In this document: piece after piece, positions 10,536 to 23,734 of the stretch
How the letters are laid out: each line of letters opens with the position of its first letter
Numbering within the stretch: position 1 is the first letter of the stretch
NCBI GenBank assembly: GCA_026182355.1
Contig: JAPFBL010000257.1
Coordinates: forward strand, 434,001 to 498,000
Origin: Hermatobates lingyangjiaoensis
Lineage: Eukaryota > Arthropoda > Insecta > Hemiptera > Hermatobatidae
Direction of reading: 5' to 3'
DNA: 64,000 nt
The notes under the pieces: model-generated
Seen by the model: only the letters and a program-made list of their open reading frames with translations
What the model was told of the DNA's origin: nothing
Databases searched by the model: none
Position numbers and translations under genes: made by a program

Positions 10536-12245
10536 TCACCTGATGCCGGAGGCCGACTCGCGCCGAGCAGCCTCGGGAATACCGACCGCAGGCCAAGCGC
10601 CCGCCCTCACCCCACTCTCCGGTCCACCAGCCCGAGTCACCAGATCAACCGAGCCACTATTATCAGCAGCACTATGTGGCGTTACACTCAGTCCGGTATC
10701 CCGCTGCACGTCACGGCTTACTACCATACTCCTCATGCTGGGAATAACGAACATGTCTACCATCTGGCAGTTAAGGGAAGGCTTCTTAGACCTAATGTAG
10801 AGTGCTTCCAGGATTTTCAGGCGGTTAGGGTCACTTTGCAGTTGAAGGACTTTGGTTCCTTCGACTAACTTCTCCCTAGTGAGACGAGTACCATGGACTT
10901 CTTGTTCATGCTGTTTTGGTCCACCAGCAGACAGATGTAGGGTAAGACGCCTCGAGAGCTTCGTGTTTGTCATGCCGATGTATGTAGAAGGCAGGGCTGC
11001 ACAGTTCCCTGAATTACAAACATATTCATACACGAGATGACTTTTCTGGAGCCCTGGGGTGACACACTGGGGGCTGTTCTTAAGAACAACATTACTGGTC
11101 TTATTGTTCTTATAGAATATTGTTAATTTAAGCTTATCCTCCTCCGTCGTCGTTGAAACGTGTTTAAAGACGATATTTCGCAACGCTTGTTCATCTTGCT
11201 TCTACTGGCTGCTCATGTATGCCCTGTAATACAAGTGTATTACTTGATGCCTCTCCTCTGAGGCATCTTTGTTCTCTGTAGTGCCATACCACTTCTCAAG
11301 GCACTGGTTGATAGTTTTTCTCACATGACTATTGGAATAACCATTGTTGACCAGGGCCGGGGTTGCTCTTTCCAACTCTGAGTGGACATTCGACCATTCA
11401 CTGCAGTGAGTTAGAGCCCTTCTTACATAAGCCGCAATGGTTGAACATTTGTACCTATCCGGGCATTCACTAATCCCATTCAAACACAGACCCGGGTTAG
11501 TTGGTTTGCAATAGACACTCGTGCTAAAGCTCCTAGACCGTTGTTGGACCAAAACATCAAGAAATGGCAGCTGACCGTCAATACTCTTTTCAACAGTTAG
11601 TCAAAGGCCTGATTCATTCTCCAGGTGTTCCTTCAATCTTTCGATCACATTTACGTCTCTGGCTAAAACGAAAATGTCGTCGATATATCTCCCATATATT
11701 GTGGGTCTTTCTAATTCAGAAAAGACTTTCCTCTCCACAGCGCCCATGAAGTAGTTTGCAAATAGGACACCCAACGGTGATCCCATGGCAACACCATCAA
11801 TTTGCTGAAACATGCGGCCATCAGGTGAAATAAATGCAGACTCTTTCGTGCATATCTTCAGAAGGGACTTCAGGCTCGTTTTAGGGATGTCTATCTTAGG
11901 TTATTCTCCCTCAGGGTAAACTTCTTGCAGGATAATGTCAATCGTCCTGTCAACCGGCACATTAGTGAAAAGGGACTCGACATCAAGAGAAGCTATAGTG
12001 CCCGTACTCTCCGAACCCTTTAAAAGCTCAAGGAAGTCGGTAGAAGATGCAAGGCTATAGTCCTTGGGAACGAAGGGAGTGAGTATTTCATTCAGTCGCT
12101 TCGCCAGTTGGTACGTAAGAGAAGGAATCTGACTGATAATAGGCCTTAAGGGGTTCCCTGGTTTGTGGGTTTTCACATTGCCATAACAATATCCCAAACC
12201 ATAGTCTCCGATGATAGGTGGAAGACTTTTCTTTCCAGTTTTGGC

Positions 12246-12248
<3 letters not shown>
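10536..12248 (-). pseudogene. Penelope-like RT plus GIY-YIG protein with three stop codons (family P9)
   Basis: The longest PLE coding relic here. In order it shows GYCYGNVKTHKPGNPLRPI, SLDVESLFTNVPV (RT motif A), GVAMGSPLG, YGRYIDDIFV (catalytic DD), CKPTNPGLCLNG, then GIY-YIG (YEYVC, TYIGMTNTKLSRR). All lie in one frame, interrupted only by TAA at 11901-11903, TGA at 11601-11603 and TAG at 11202-11204. Each is explained by one C-to-T change from CAA, CGA or CAG. The N-terminal part is lost at a (TA)n tract at about 12248. The protein would act in the nucleus on target DNA; this copy is inactive. A GC-rich tail (10536-10640) is unusual for the window. Confidence 0.9.
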
Positions 12249-12304
<56 letters not shown>

Positions 12305-12307
12305 CAT

Positions 12308-12340
<33 letters not shown>
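12241..12340. repeat. Duplicated (TA)n tract
   Basis: Two TA runs (12249-12300 and 12308-12340) are each preceded by TTGGCAT. The local duplication of the junction suggests slippage or assembly uncertainty. The tract truncates the adjacent PLE. Confidence 0.9.
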
Positions 12341-12424
12341 TTTTGATTTGTAATCGTATTATACCTATATGTAACATCCAATGTAGGTAAACAAACATAG
12401 AGAAATGAAAAACACACACTTTCT

Positions 12425-12620
12425 ATTTTGAATTTTATTTGTCTGTTCTGGATCATATTTTTTTGAAAAAGTATGTATATATATATAAATATAACAAGAT
12501 TTCACAATAACCACGTGAAACAACAATTTATGTTCAAACCACAATAAGAAATCGGAAACAAAGCTAAGATCTTTCAAACTAACAAGCGGTATTTGTCCAT
12601 GAGAAAAACCTAGGTTTAAA
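12425..12620 (-). mobile_element. PLE terminal fragments beside a short TA run
   Basis: 12538-12600 is a degenerate reverse copy of the P4 end (AAGATCTTTCAAACTAACAAG, altered core). 12430-12490 resembles the PLE end at 38531-38585 (CTGGATCATATTTTTTTG leading to TA repeats). Confidence 0.45.
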
Positions 12621-12629
12621 TTTTATTTA

Positions 12630-13095
12630 AGGCGTCCCCTAGACAAATGGCAGGATGTGTGGAAAAACGAGATTAGAGGGCACTGCACATTCAAGATAAT
12701 TGGAGATGTCCGATTGTAGGTCGAGAGAGGTCATGGAGAGGTTGGTTACTACCGTACACAATTTCTCAGCGGACATGGGTACTTGCACGCTTACCTACAC
12801 AAGATAGGAAAGCACGAGACTCCCGAGTGCCTGTATTGCTCAGCAATAGACGCACTATTGATTGGAGCACACAATTGAAGCATTGAAGTATGCAATATGG
12901 AGCACACATTTTTTGCATGCAAGAAATGGAATAGCCAGAGAAGTGATTTGGTGAAAAGAATTGGTATATCTCTCAAGAAACCATTATGGCTAAAATGATA
13001 GAGAGGGCTGATGTGTGGAAAATGGTAGACGGGCTAGTCAAAAATATCCTCTCTACAAAAATGAGACACCTAGAAGGGAATAACCAACTCTAAAT
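12630..13095 (+). pseudogene. Degenerate R1-like LINE ORF2 C-terminus
   Basis: Short frame-shifted segments match the end of R1-type ORF2: GYYRTQFLSADMG, HETPECLYCSAIDA, then MEHTFFACKKWNSQR. Together these recall the CxxC...HTFFxC zinc motif and flanks seen in copies at 1520-1987. Several frameshifts and an internal disruption near 12870 show it is dead. It is on the opposite strand and too different to be the same family as the element at 1-5 kb. Confidence 0.6.
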
Positions 13096-14135
13096 GCAAG
13101 GATACCTTTCGTAAGGGAATGAATGGCCTAGCCTGAGGTAATGTGCGAAACAGTTCCATGCTAGTGTCCAAGAAGAAAAAAGGGTTTTTTTAGTTGGTAG
13201 TCTGGTTTACTGGGAGTCCAGCACAATCCACCCCTAGAGGGACCATGCAGCTATCTTCAGGTTGCATTGGCTTAATTTTTCACATGGTTCTTCAAACAGG
13301 GGGCTACAAGGGTCACTGACCCTACCTGCAGCTGAGCAAGTTCAGTAGAACCATTAGTCCGGAGTTTGATCCGAAACTCTTAAAATAAGCCGGTACTACG
13401 GGCGGCGGGCGCCCATGGAGAGGTTGTCTCTCCATCCCGCCAATCTGAGGATGGACTCATAATGACTGTTAGTTCTCACCCAGGTTGGGTAGACCCTTGT
13501 GGTCGCTGTGTGAGAAGCAGTAACTTCTCGTGCGGATGTCTGCTTAGCATACCGGGGAGCTAGAGCCCCAAACCTTTACCAGTAGGAACAGACCAAGATC
13601 TCAGCTAAGTCGGCCGGAATACTGATAGATGTTTTAATAGACGCTTTCGCTTTTGATGGCCTACTCAGAGTGGGGAAGAATGGATACCTATCTCGTGCTC
13701 TTATATATTCGAAAGAGAGACCTATGGATCTATTCTGTCTGGAACTTACACCGTCCAGATGGCTTTTAGCCAACGAGAAATTTTAATCTCTCCATTTATC
13801 AATTGTACTATGCTAGCAGGATGCCCCATAATGGGGCACTGATGGGACAAAATAACTATTATTGCAACCCCTGATCCCGGGGTAACGGGAATTTCCCTCC
13901 TCGGAGGTAAACGACCCAACTCCTAAAAGTCGTATGGTAGTCCTTAAACTGTCACTAATGATAGTGGCATTCAATAGCGACAGTGACAGTGTCATATTAG
14001 TGTGACCAGTACTAATAGGTGACTGATCACACGGAAGCCCAGTACAATGTGCGTAAATGCATTTCACCTCCTTACTAAAAAATAAAAAAATATTACTATT
14101 ATTATCATTATTATTATTATTAATCATGGCGTTGG
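13096..14135 (+). other. Probable 3' UTR of the R1-like LINE, ending in TTA repeats
   Basis: About 1 kb, GC-richer than its surroundings, continuous with the ORF2 relic and ending in an ATT/TTA simple repeat (14088-14122). It contains no open coding frame of note. Open frames on the other strand at 13576-13773 and 13813-14151 look like chance. Confidence 0.45.
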
Positions 14136-14425
14136 CTGCTCTGAGTATCACTTGTAACGCCTTGTAAACCTTTTTGATTCCACACTCTTCTATATTCTTA
14201 AATTCTCGTCAAGACAGCGTATTGCCAAATTATTGAAAACGTTCAGTGTTTATCTCCTTTTTATGCTTCTGTCTCTAAAACTTTAATTATATATATAATA
14301 TTTATTAAAGCCATGATCATGATCATTTCTATTATTCCCCTAAAATTATAGGGTAATGAGATTGTCTGTTCTTTCTTTTTTGTTCCTACAGCTATTGCAT
14401 ACATAATTATTGCAAATGTACTTAC

Positions 14426-14538
14426 TGCATTTACTGGCTTGTCAGATGGGTCAGGAGTTCTATGCATTATTTCAGGATAAAGTTGGCCTAGTGCAGGGGA
14501 CAGAGTTGCAAGGAAAATTCCAAACCAGATACTCATTT
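14426..14538 (-). CDS. Candidate host coding exon with start codon and signal peptide
   Basis: Minus strand: a pyrimidine-rich tract ending TTGTTGTTTCAG, then two As and ATG at 14536-14534. This is followed by 37 codons and a consensus donor, GTAAGT, beginning at 14425. The coding part is exactly 111 bases, so the intron falls in phase 0. The peptide starts MSIWFGIFLATLSPALG, a plausible hydrophobic signal peptide, followed by a short acidic, proline-containing mature part ending SDKPVNA. No family is recognised. Acceptor, donor, start and signal peptide coincide in a region free of element remnants. A matching upstream non-coding exon is proposed at 35016-35060. Later exons were not found. 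Confidence 0.5.
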
Positions 14539-14966
14539 CTGAAACAACAATAAATACATAGTTATTTTAACTTAACCAATTTAAAAATTAAGTTTCATAA
14601 AGTAAAAAAAAATATTATTTAAATTTAATAAGTATAATTGCGAGTTCAGATAATGTTCTATGTTTCCTGATATGGTGAATTTGTTTCAATTTTTTTCATA
14701 CTGCTTGATATATTTCCTCAAAGCTTAACTTATCTAATTCATAGCACCATTCAACTTAGATCTGCTTTAAATCTTGACATGGTATTCTTTGATATTGTGA
14801 ATACAGGACTATCTATTGCGAGATATAGAGAATCATAGCATGCTACGAGATTTAATTAGATATCAAGATTGCACCAAATTTTTCGTAGAGTCAAAAGTAA
14901 TGTCAAAACTTTGAGATTATTAAAAACCTTTATACTTTTAACTTAAAGTTTAACACTCAAAAATTA

Positions 14967-15277
14967 GTAGTATAGAAGAAAAAAATGTCTAAAAACCAGT
15001 TTTTGGCAAAAAAGTGACTTTCTTCTCATTGCTCCAAAACAAGAGGACTCATCTACACCATGATATCCATTTTTGAGTAAAATATCAATTTGATCGATTA
15101 TAGATTCTGGACTTTAGAGAGTCTACAAACTTTGGATATATACTCACCCACACACAACACAAAAATCATCGAAAAACTTTCATAAAACGACTTTTGGGAC
15201 CTCAAAAGATGTAATTCCGTCAAAATCTCGAGATCGAATTTTTCACAATCACTGTATATTACTTACAGTAAAGTAAA
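14967..15277 (-). repeat. Family X fragment (X6)
   Basis: Reverse-orientation match to the first ~300 bases of family X, including the TTTTGGCAAAAAAGTGACTT block, the shortened C-rich tract, the TCTCGAGATCGAATTTTTCAC block and the terminal palindrome. Diverged and truncated. Confidence 0.75.
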
Positions 15278-16269
15278 AGAGGAGATCAATATTTCATACA
15301 TGAATTTATAATGCTGGACTAAAGTAATTTATTGTAATATACTAATTCATTACTAATCGCTCTAGCTAACTAATTAAACTAATAAATTATAATTTGCCTA
15401 TAATTTTGCAAACCAACTAAATCAATTTAAATAAAATTTAGATAAACAGAATATTAGTGGAGCTCTTCTCTCGTGTTATATTTATATTTACAGTGGTGAC
15501 CATATTTTTTAGCAAAAATAGAAGATACATAAAAAAAGTACACTATCGTATTTAGACGTATATACAATATATTACGATAGTAACAACATTCAACTGTGGA
15601 AACATTAAAAATATAAATAATATCATGAATTACTTAAATGAGACATATTGTAAAAATTTCTGAAATAAAAAATTTTGATAATTTTTAATATAATTATATA
15701 CTTCATTATTACTTAATGCTATTATTATTGCATAATTATAAATTTGAAAAAATATTAGGTTTATTACATTCCGTACAGTTTATTTGAAGGTTGTCATTGA
15801 CGAAAATACATGCTTCTTATGTGCTTTCTTTTTACTGATTTTTTTTCCACTGGCATATTTTTATTCATCCATAAAAAAATTAATCCACAAAGCCGTTAGA
15901 TTCTTAATAAAATCATAGGAAAACAATACAATTTTATAAATGTTTTTGAAACCACTTTCTTTGGCCATATTATGTTCAAACACCTCAACAATCCTCTGAT
16001 GACGATACACTGAACTAACTACATCAATTAATTTAATTAATTTTTAAACATTACGTTGACTTTACAAAATAAAGGACAAAAAATGAATTCTTAATTTAAA
16101 AATTAAAAAAGGGTACAAAACAGAACATTGAAATAAGGGACTGTCATGTCAAAAAAAAGGCCTATGTTCACCTTGATTATATTACGCTATTACATGCAAA
16201 ATATTTTAAATTTCTCTTGTATTTTCAAAATTATTCTTTCAATTCTATTTTTTTTCACAAATACGTTTT
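15278..16269. other. AT-rich stretch, nothing recognised
   Basis: No coding frame, repeat family or structured motif is recognised. It is very AT-rich. Confidence 0.6.
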
Positions 16270-17873
16270 TACTTTAGTATAAGTAAAGTATAGTGATCGT
16301 GAAAAAATTCGATCTCGAGATGTTTTGAGGTCCCAGAAGTCGTTTTATGAAGTTTTTACGATGATGTCTGTGTGTGTGTGGGTGGGTGGGTGGGTGAGCG
16401 TGTTAGCATTGCTTGTTACCACGCTACGGTCCAGAATCTTTGATGGATCAAGTTGATATTTTACACAAAAATGGACCCCATAAAGACAAAGATCCCTATT
16501 GTTTGGGAAGAATTATGCATGATGGGAAAGTCACTTTTTTTGCCAAAAACCGTTTTTTAGAAAACATTTATTTCTCCTAAACTGATAACCCTAGAGTTTT
16601 GAAATGTTGACATTATCTTTAAGGTTACAAATGGAACAAACGAAAAATATATTCAGAATTTTAAAGCAACGGGAAATATTTTTTTTTCAATAAAATGTAC
16701 AAATTTTGACTTATAATTCAATCTCAAACCTTGTGAAAGCGATACAAGCCATACTGTTTGACGGATCAAAATCAAACTATACCTAAAAATAGAACATTAT
16801 GTGGAGAATGAGTTGAGGTATTTTTTTAAAAATTACATTCGCTAAAGGGGCGTTACAGTACGATTTCTGTTTTAGAAAATTTTTTTTGACGCTAAACGGC
16901 TTATTAAAAAATGATGAAAATTTGACCAAAAATGGAACAAAAAATTAGCAATTCATAAAAAAAAATCATGAAGTTTCAATTACGGGAAAGAGCAATAACG
17001 CTATAAAAACTGTTTGTTTATCCTAGAGTAAGAGATCACCTGCTATACTTGTAGATTTTTTTATATTTTTTTACATTGTTTACATTGACTTAGAAATTTT
17101 TTGAGCGAATCCACTGAGATAAAATTGATATTTATAAAGGAATAATTTAAATTGTTTATTGACTTATATGAGATGTAAGAGGAATAATATTGTGCAGGAA
17201 AATAATAACACTCACTGTGAAAAAATTCGTATATATGTTATTTGACAAAGGGGAAGGAAAATGATCTTATTAAATATTAAGAAGCCATAAAATTCCCAGT
17301 ATAATAATTCTGTTAAAAACCAAAAATGTAAAAGATAATTCAAAATTGAAATCTTTCGTTTAGAGATTAATAAATGTAATTATCGTACATCTTTAATTAA
17401 CAAATCACCTTAAAACAACATTTTCTTCGCTGTTTAAGATGTTTTTCAGAGAAAAAAAGGGTATTTTCCTGTTTTAAATTTGAAAATTTTACTTTAATAT
17501 TCAATGTAGAAGGATGTCAAGTAAACGATGTAAGAAATCCACTGGCTATTTGAACAAAAGCCATGTTCTCTTGTAGCAGAATATTTCGTATCAGGAAATG
17601 TTCACATTGGTTTTTCAAAAATGTTATTACTGCTGTAGTTATACTAATGAAATTATTTGCAAATAATAAATTATTTGTGATGTACAAAAATAAGCTTATA
17701 AATTGATATGTCCTTCAATCACTATCTGTACTACCTCAGGAATGAAAGACTAATAATCATATCCCATTTAGATGTTTACATTATGCTTAAATGAGACGTT
17801 ATATATTATATACTCAAGAAATTTGATATTAAGTTACTTATAGTAAAGTTAGTGTAGGCCACTCCAGATTTTT
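16270..17873 (+). repeat. Family X copy X3, left arm of a giant inverted repeat
   Basis: Starts at a variant terminal palindrome and ends with TTACTTATAGTAAAG, AGTGTAGGCCACTCC and a T run. It is almost identical to the reverse complement of X4 (18988-20615), including private differences from the other copies such as GGACCCCATAAAGACAAAG. It lacks a TTTTGACGGAATTACAT segment present in X4. No protein is recognised. See X1 for a description of the family. Confidence 0.9.
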
Positions 17874-18987
17874 ATTTATAATACCTGGAATACAAGATGA
17901 CTTCAATTTGTGTCACTTATGTATGATGCTAAATTCAATGATTAAAATTTCTCTAACTGCTCTCTAATTTGTATAATATAGTTTATAATAGATATTATAT
18001 ATTTGAATATACATTTGCAGCTGCAATAATTATAAGATATGTGAGATTAAATAGTTATATGCATAAATTACCCAATGAAATGACTGATTATTCTAGCAAT
18101 TACATGAAAAACTGGAGAGCCATTGACACATATAGTTGAGAAATAAAACTATTTAGACTAAACTGAACCTCTTTGTTTATATTAATTATATTTTATCTAC
18201 TCACAGTCTTGTCAAGCTCTAAAAAACCTTTTTTTCCCTCCACAGTAATTACTTCCATCATCTATTATATATAATTTCTTAGAAACATGATTTTCAGTGG
18301 TGTTGTTTTATATTAATTCATTATATTACAATACTTCTTAAAGATAATACATTATTTAGAACAATATGGTGTGTAAGAAAAAGTATACATGTAGAAGAAA
18401 TATTTCAATTTTTCATATAAAAAAAATCGGAGTGATTTATATATTTAATATATATCGGTGGTGTGTGAATATCCTTGATTGAATGATGAAATTAATAATT
18501 CTAATTTATAGAAGTGAAGAACTAATGAACTCTTGATATCAGACAAGAGTAGGGGTTTATAGAAGTCGGATCTCTCTAACTCTCTCTTTTTCTCTGTTTA
18601 TGTGCGTGTGTATTTGTATCTGTGTGCGTCAACCTATATAAGACCACAACAATCTACATGGAAATGTCGCGAACTTTTCATGAACCATCTTAATAAGAAA
18701 CCTCCATACATTATTAAAACACTATTGAATCTGTATATATCCAAAAGAAAAACACCGAAGGTAAAATATTTACGGAAGATTAAAGAAACAAAATTCATAC
18801 ATTTGTTTACATTTTCATTCTAAGGTTTTAATGATGGCTGGTCATCCAATCATTTAAGAATAAGTTATATGCTAATATTTCTATCCTAACCTTAATTTTT
18901 TTTAAAAAAAATAGAGAGCCTGGTTACGATTAAGCTATCAATGTTGGCGTAAAACTATTTTGGTCGCAAAATTTACGTTAATTTTAT
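17874..18987. other. Unique 1.1-kb spacer between inverted X copies
   Basis: AT-rich and unique in this window. It has a 73-codon open frame at 18602-18823 without recognisable features. With its flanks it would form the loop of a large stem. Confidence 0.7.
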
Positions 18988-20615
18988 TAAAAAAAATCTG
19001 GAGTGCCTACACTCTACTTTACTATAAGTAACTTAATGTCAAATTTCTTGAGAGTATATAAAACATAACGTCTCATTTAAGCATAACATAAATATCTAAA
19101 TGGGATATGATTATTAGTCTTTCATTCCTGAGGTAGTACAGATAGTAATTGAAGGACATATCAATTTATAAGCTTATTTTTGTACATCACAAATAATTTA
19201 TTATTTGCAAATAATTTCATTAGTATAACTACAGCAGTAATAACATTTTTGAAAAACCAATGTGAACATTTCCTGATACGAAATATTCTGCTACAAGAGA
19301 ACATGGCTTTTGTTCAAATAGCCAGTGGATTTCTTACATCGTTTACTTGACATCCTTCTACATTGAATATTAAAGTAAAATTTTCAAATTTAAAACAGGA
19401 AAATACCCTTTTTTTCTCTGAAAAACATCTTAAACAGCGAAGAAAATGTTGTTTTAAGGTGATTTGTTAATTAAAGATGTACGATAATTACATTTATTAA
19501 TCTCTAAACGAAAGATTTCAATTTTGAATTATCTTTTACATTTTTGGTTTTTAACAGAATTATTATACTGGGAATTTTATGGCTTCTTAATATTTAATAA
19601 GATCATTTTCCTTCCCCTTTGTCAAATAACATATATACGAATTTTTTCACAGTGAGTGTTATTATTTTCCTGCACAATATTATTCCTCTTACATCTCATA
19701 TAAGTCAATAAACAATTTAAATTATTCCTTTATAAATATCAATTTTATCTCAGTGGATTCGCTCAAAAAATTTCTAAGTCAATGTAAACAATGTAAAAAA
19801 ATATAAAAAAATCTACAAGTATAGCAGGTGATCTCTTACTCTAGGATAAACAAACAGTTTTTATAGCGTTATTGCTCTTTCCCGTAATTGAAACTTCATG
19901 ATTTTTTTTTATGAATTGCTAATTTTTTGTTCCATTTTTGGTCAAATTTTCATCATTTTTTAATAAGCCGTTTAGCGTCAAAAAAAATTTTCTAAAACAG
20001 AAATCGTACTGTAACGCCCCTTTAGCGAATGTAATTTTTAAAAAAATACCTCAACTCATTCTCCACATAATGTTCTATTTTTAGGTATAGTTTGATTTTG
20101 ATCCGTCAAACAGTATGGCTTGTATCGCTTTCACAAGGTTTGAGATTGAATTATAAGTCAAAATTTGTACATTTTATTGAAAAAAAAATATTTCCCGTTG
20201 CTTTAAAATTCTGAATATATTTTTCGTTTGTTCCATTTGTAACCTTAAAGATAATGTCAACATTTCAAAACTCTAGGGTTATCAGTTTAGGAGAAATAAA
20301 TGTTTTCTAAAAAACGGTTTTTGGCAAAAAAAGTGACTTTCCCATCATGCATAATTCTTCCCAAACAATAGGGATCTTTGTCTTTATGGGGTCCATTTTT
20401 GTGTAAAATATCAACTTGATCCATCAAAGATTCTGGACCGTAGCGTGGTAACAAGCAATGCTAACACGCTCACCCACCCACCCACCCACACACACACACA
20501 GACATCATCGTAAAAACTTCATAAAACGACTTCTGGGACCTCAAAACATGTAATTCCGTCAAAATCTCGAGATCGAATTTTTTCACGATCACTATACTTT
20601 ACATATAGTAAAGTA
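18988..20615 (-). repeat. Family X copy X4, right arm of the inverted repeat
   Basis: Reverse complement of X3 over its full length, starting AAAAATCTGGAGTG and ending at a palindrome-like terminus near 20590-20615. It is complete at the point where X3 has its small deletion. Near identity to X3, compared with visible divergence from X1 and X2, points to duplication or gene conversion between the arms. Confidence 0.9.
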
Positions 20616-20650
20616 AAAACTAGTTACTAGTTACATTTTTAACTCCTCCT

Positions 20651-21330
20651 TTATAAAAGTAAAGTATAGAAATTACAAAAAATCGAACTTAAAATTTTGG
20701 CATTTGATTTCTCGTTTTGAGATCCATTTTGGCGTTATTTCGATGATATCCGTGTATGTGTTTGTAATGATGGTTGGCGGTCTACTGGGTCTCTGCTGAA
20801 AAGCTGGTGGCTATGCTATATTCCACACTGTTTATATTTCAAGTTATACTCAAAAATGGCTCGATATATCTATATATATATCCTGTATTGTTTTTGGACA
20901 ATATTACATTAGGGGTAGGTAACTTTTTTGTCCAATGTGTTATTTTATATATAAGTATTTTTCTCTAAATCTGCCAACTCAAAAGTGTTGTGATTTCGGC
21001 AATATTATATTATGAAATTAACGGAAAAAACGTGTGATTTGTTTTAACAACTAGAAAAAATACTTGAATTTGACCTTAAAATGTAAAAATATTGATTTGT
21101 GATTCTCAAAGCTTGTGGTCAGGATACTGGTCATGTTGTTTGACGGAGTGAAATTATAACCAAAAATAGCCCCTAACGAGAGGTTGTGTTGTAAAAAGTT
21201 TCGTTAAAATTACTTAAACGAACCATTATGACACATTTTATTAATTCAGAAAATATCTTATTTACCTAAATCACTAATATGAGAATAATGAAATTCCATT
21301 TTAAAAAATATCCTTAAAGTTATTACGCTT
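20651..21330 (+). repeat. Old diverged family X fragment (X7)
   Basis: Weak but collinear similarity to X: an AAAGTAAAGTATAG start, then the CGATGATATCCGTGT block, and later the TTTGACGGAGTGAAATTATAA block. The order and spacing are right, but divergence is high. The right boundary is uncertain. Confidence 0.5.
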
Positions 21331-23734
21331 CTAAACGAAATCAAGAAATTCTGATTGCTGCAAAAGTATAAAATAGTAATAAGTCAATTTGGAGTAAATT
21401 TAGAACTCAATTTGTATTGAAATTTGCATAATAAATATTTATACAAAGTTAAATTATGTAATTAATTAAAGTTAGGTTGAGTATTCAACCTTTTTTGTCA
21501 TAAAAAGAACTAATTTTATTTATAGTAACTCTTTTATTAATGAAGAAGGAAAACAAATGAACACGATCATCTTTTTAATGTGTAGACACAAGGTCAAGAA
21601 AGAGAATTGAAGGAGTCGAACGAGTTGACCTTGACTGGGAGGCAGATTAAGTAAAGATGATAGTTCTGGGTTCATTTCAGTGTTAATAACATTCTATGTG
21701 GTATAATATAGTTAAGTCTTAAAACTCGAATAAAAAAAACAGGATATGAACTTATTTAAATCAATGCTTTTGACATAATTAACATATTCTTCTTCTTTGG
21801 ATTATATCATCAGTCCAGTGTAAAAAATTGACAAGTGTATATCAAATCATTAATCTCAAAAATATAAGAATAGTAAAAATTACCATTATCTAGGTAGTAA
21901 CTAAAGCAGTAGTATAGGATTTTTTCAAGTAAAATTAACTAAGAAATGAATAAATGAAAATAGAGCATAAGCAATAATACAGAAATAACAAACGAATTAA
22001 GTGTTCTTGCTCACATTAGATTCGTTCGTTTATAATAATGTCTTAATGCACTAAAAAGAAAAAGTATAACTGGCAAATTTTGTTTTTCTCAAAAAATAAT
22101 TATTATTCGTTAACACAATAGATTTTTAAAGTGGCCAAGTTAATGTAAAAAATCTGGAGAGGCCTACACACAACTTTAGTGTGAGTAAATATCAAACTCG
22201 TTGACAATTAATTGAGTTTTTGTTTTATTTTAATGCAACTATTGTATATGAAACTCTGTTGATATACTTTCAAACTCATAGACAATAATTTTAAGGAATT
22301 CATTTGTACTATTGTGGCTCTATCTGTGTTATCAGTTATAATACATTTGGAACAACTGATGTTCAGCAATGCCGTTTGTTATTATTATCATTATTATTAA
22401 ACTCATGGCAGTACACAATGTATCTTGCATGGATTTTCCATTTTAATTCTTTATATCAAAAGTATTCGTATATCTTTGGAATTGTAATAAGTTCGTTATT
22501 TTAAATAAAAAAGGCCTTGAAACTTACTCACTTTCTTCTTCAGAAAGATATTAGAACCGATTTAGATGTACTTATATCCTGATATTTCTATTTTACAATC
22601 TTTCAGAAATTTAGTAAAACATGGTGCATAATCTCAAATTAAGTGTCATCAAGCATTCCTGCCTATCATAACAAGGTCGTCTGTATATTCTTGTGTGTCA
22701 TAACCAGGATTATTTAGAAGAGGGGTTGTCAATGTAGTCCACATGGAACCCCCAGGGGTCCACAGAGCATTACTGGGAGTGCATGAGGAAAATAGTATTT
22801 TGAGGGTTCATGAAATGTAGTTAGTGCTCTATCTTAAGTTTATATGCATATATCAGCATAGTATAACTAAAATTATATCAAAACCCAGCAAGCTGACCGT
22901 TTGAAATTCAAAAAACATAATAATTAAGACAAAAGGCCCAATATCTTCGTTAGTTTGTTATAATGTTCCAATATTTTAAAATGTTCTATAACAATTTCTT
23001 TTATGTTATATTCAAACCTGGTTCTTTTACGATTCATTACAGCATATTTTATAAAAAACACTTCTAATATTGTAAGTTAATGAAATCTTCATATTAACAC
23101 AATACTTAACAAAGAATTTTATATTGTTTTAAAACACTGGATGGTATCAAAAAAAAGTAGCCCTATTATCGTAAAGAACGAAAAACTACATTTCTTATAC
23201 TATAGAATTACCTAAAACAATCGAGGAAAACAAATTTATATGTTAATGGATGCAATATGTAAATATATTGGAACAGTTTAACTACACAACCATCCAACAC
23301 ATGTTGGAAAATATAACTGAATATATTATTGATATCCTTTTCATTTTTAGATTTAAGAAAATATCTTACACACCATTTTAACTCATGAATGATTTTCAAA
23401 TTTAATTTTTTGATATTTAAATAGAAAATCTTTTCGACTCGATATTGATAAAAAAAATTTGTAAAATTTTTCATATGTAATCAAACAAATATAGCATGGA
23501 TTATTCGCTATCTAAGGTTGAACGAATTATTTTCAGTTGTTCGAACTATGTTATCCTTTGGAATAATCAAAGTTGCTTGTTTTTGTTATGGAATTCTAAT
23601 TTGTTGGGTGTTTTTCCTCACAAACTTTTATTTTATATATAAAGACGTTTATTTAGAAAAAATAAAGAAAGATCTCACATAATAAAATATACCAAAATAT
23701 ACTCCCTCACACAATTTTAACAAATAAGTATTTA
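21331..23734. other. AT-rich stretch with minor repeat traces
   Basis: Contains an X-type terminus on the minus strand at about 22142-22200 (AAATCTGGAGAGGCCTACAC). Near 22715-22830 a segment with CATGGAACCCCCAGGGGTCC resembles hAT non-autonomous termini. No gene is recognised. Open frames at 22304-22504 and 23208-23474 are AT-rich and featureless. Confidence 0.5.

Noticed and set aside
11901..12419. Protein start in the TA tract (repeated YI residues before NAKTGKK)
   Set aside because: The N-terminal part is translated microsatellite. Only the RT part from about 12248 is real.
13096..14135. rRNA, tRNA or SINE in the GC-richer stretch
   Set aside because: No A/B box pair, cloverleaf or rRNA-like segment seen. 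Continuity with the LINE relic makes a 3' UTR more likely.
22715..22830. hAT-type non-autonomous element
   Set aside because: Only a CCCCCAGGGGTCC-like resemblance. No matching second end or target duplication was found.
23208..23474. 88-codon minus-strand frame as a gene
   Set aside because: Composition is dominated by Phe, Tyr, Ile, Lys and Asn as expected from AT-rich DNA. No motif, splice or promoter support.
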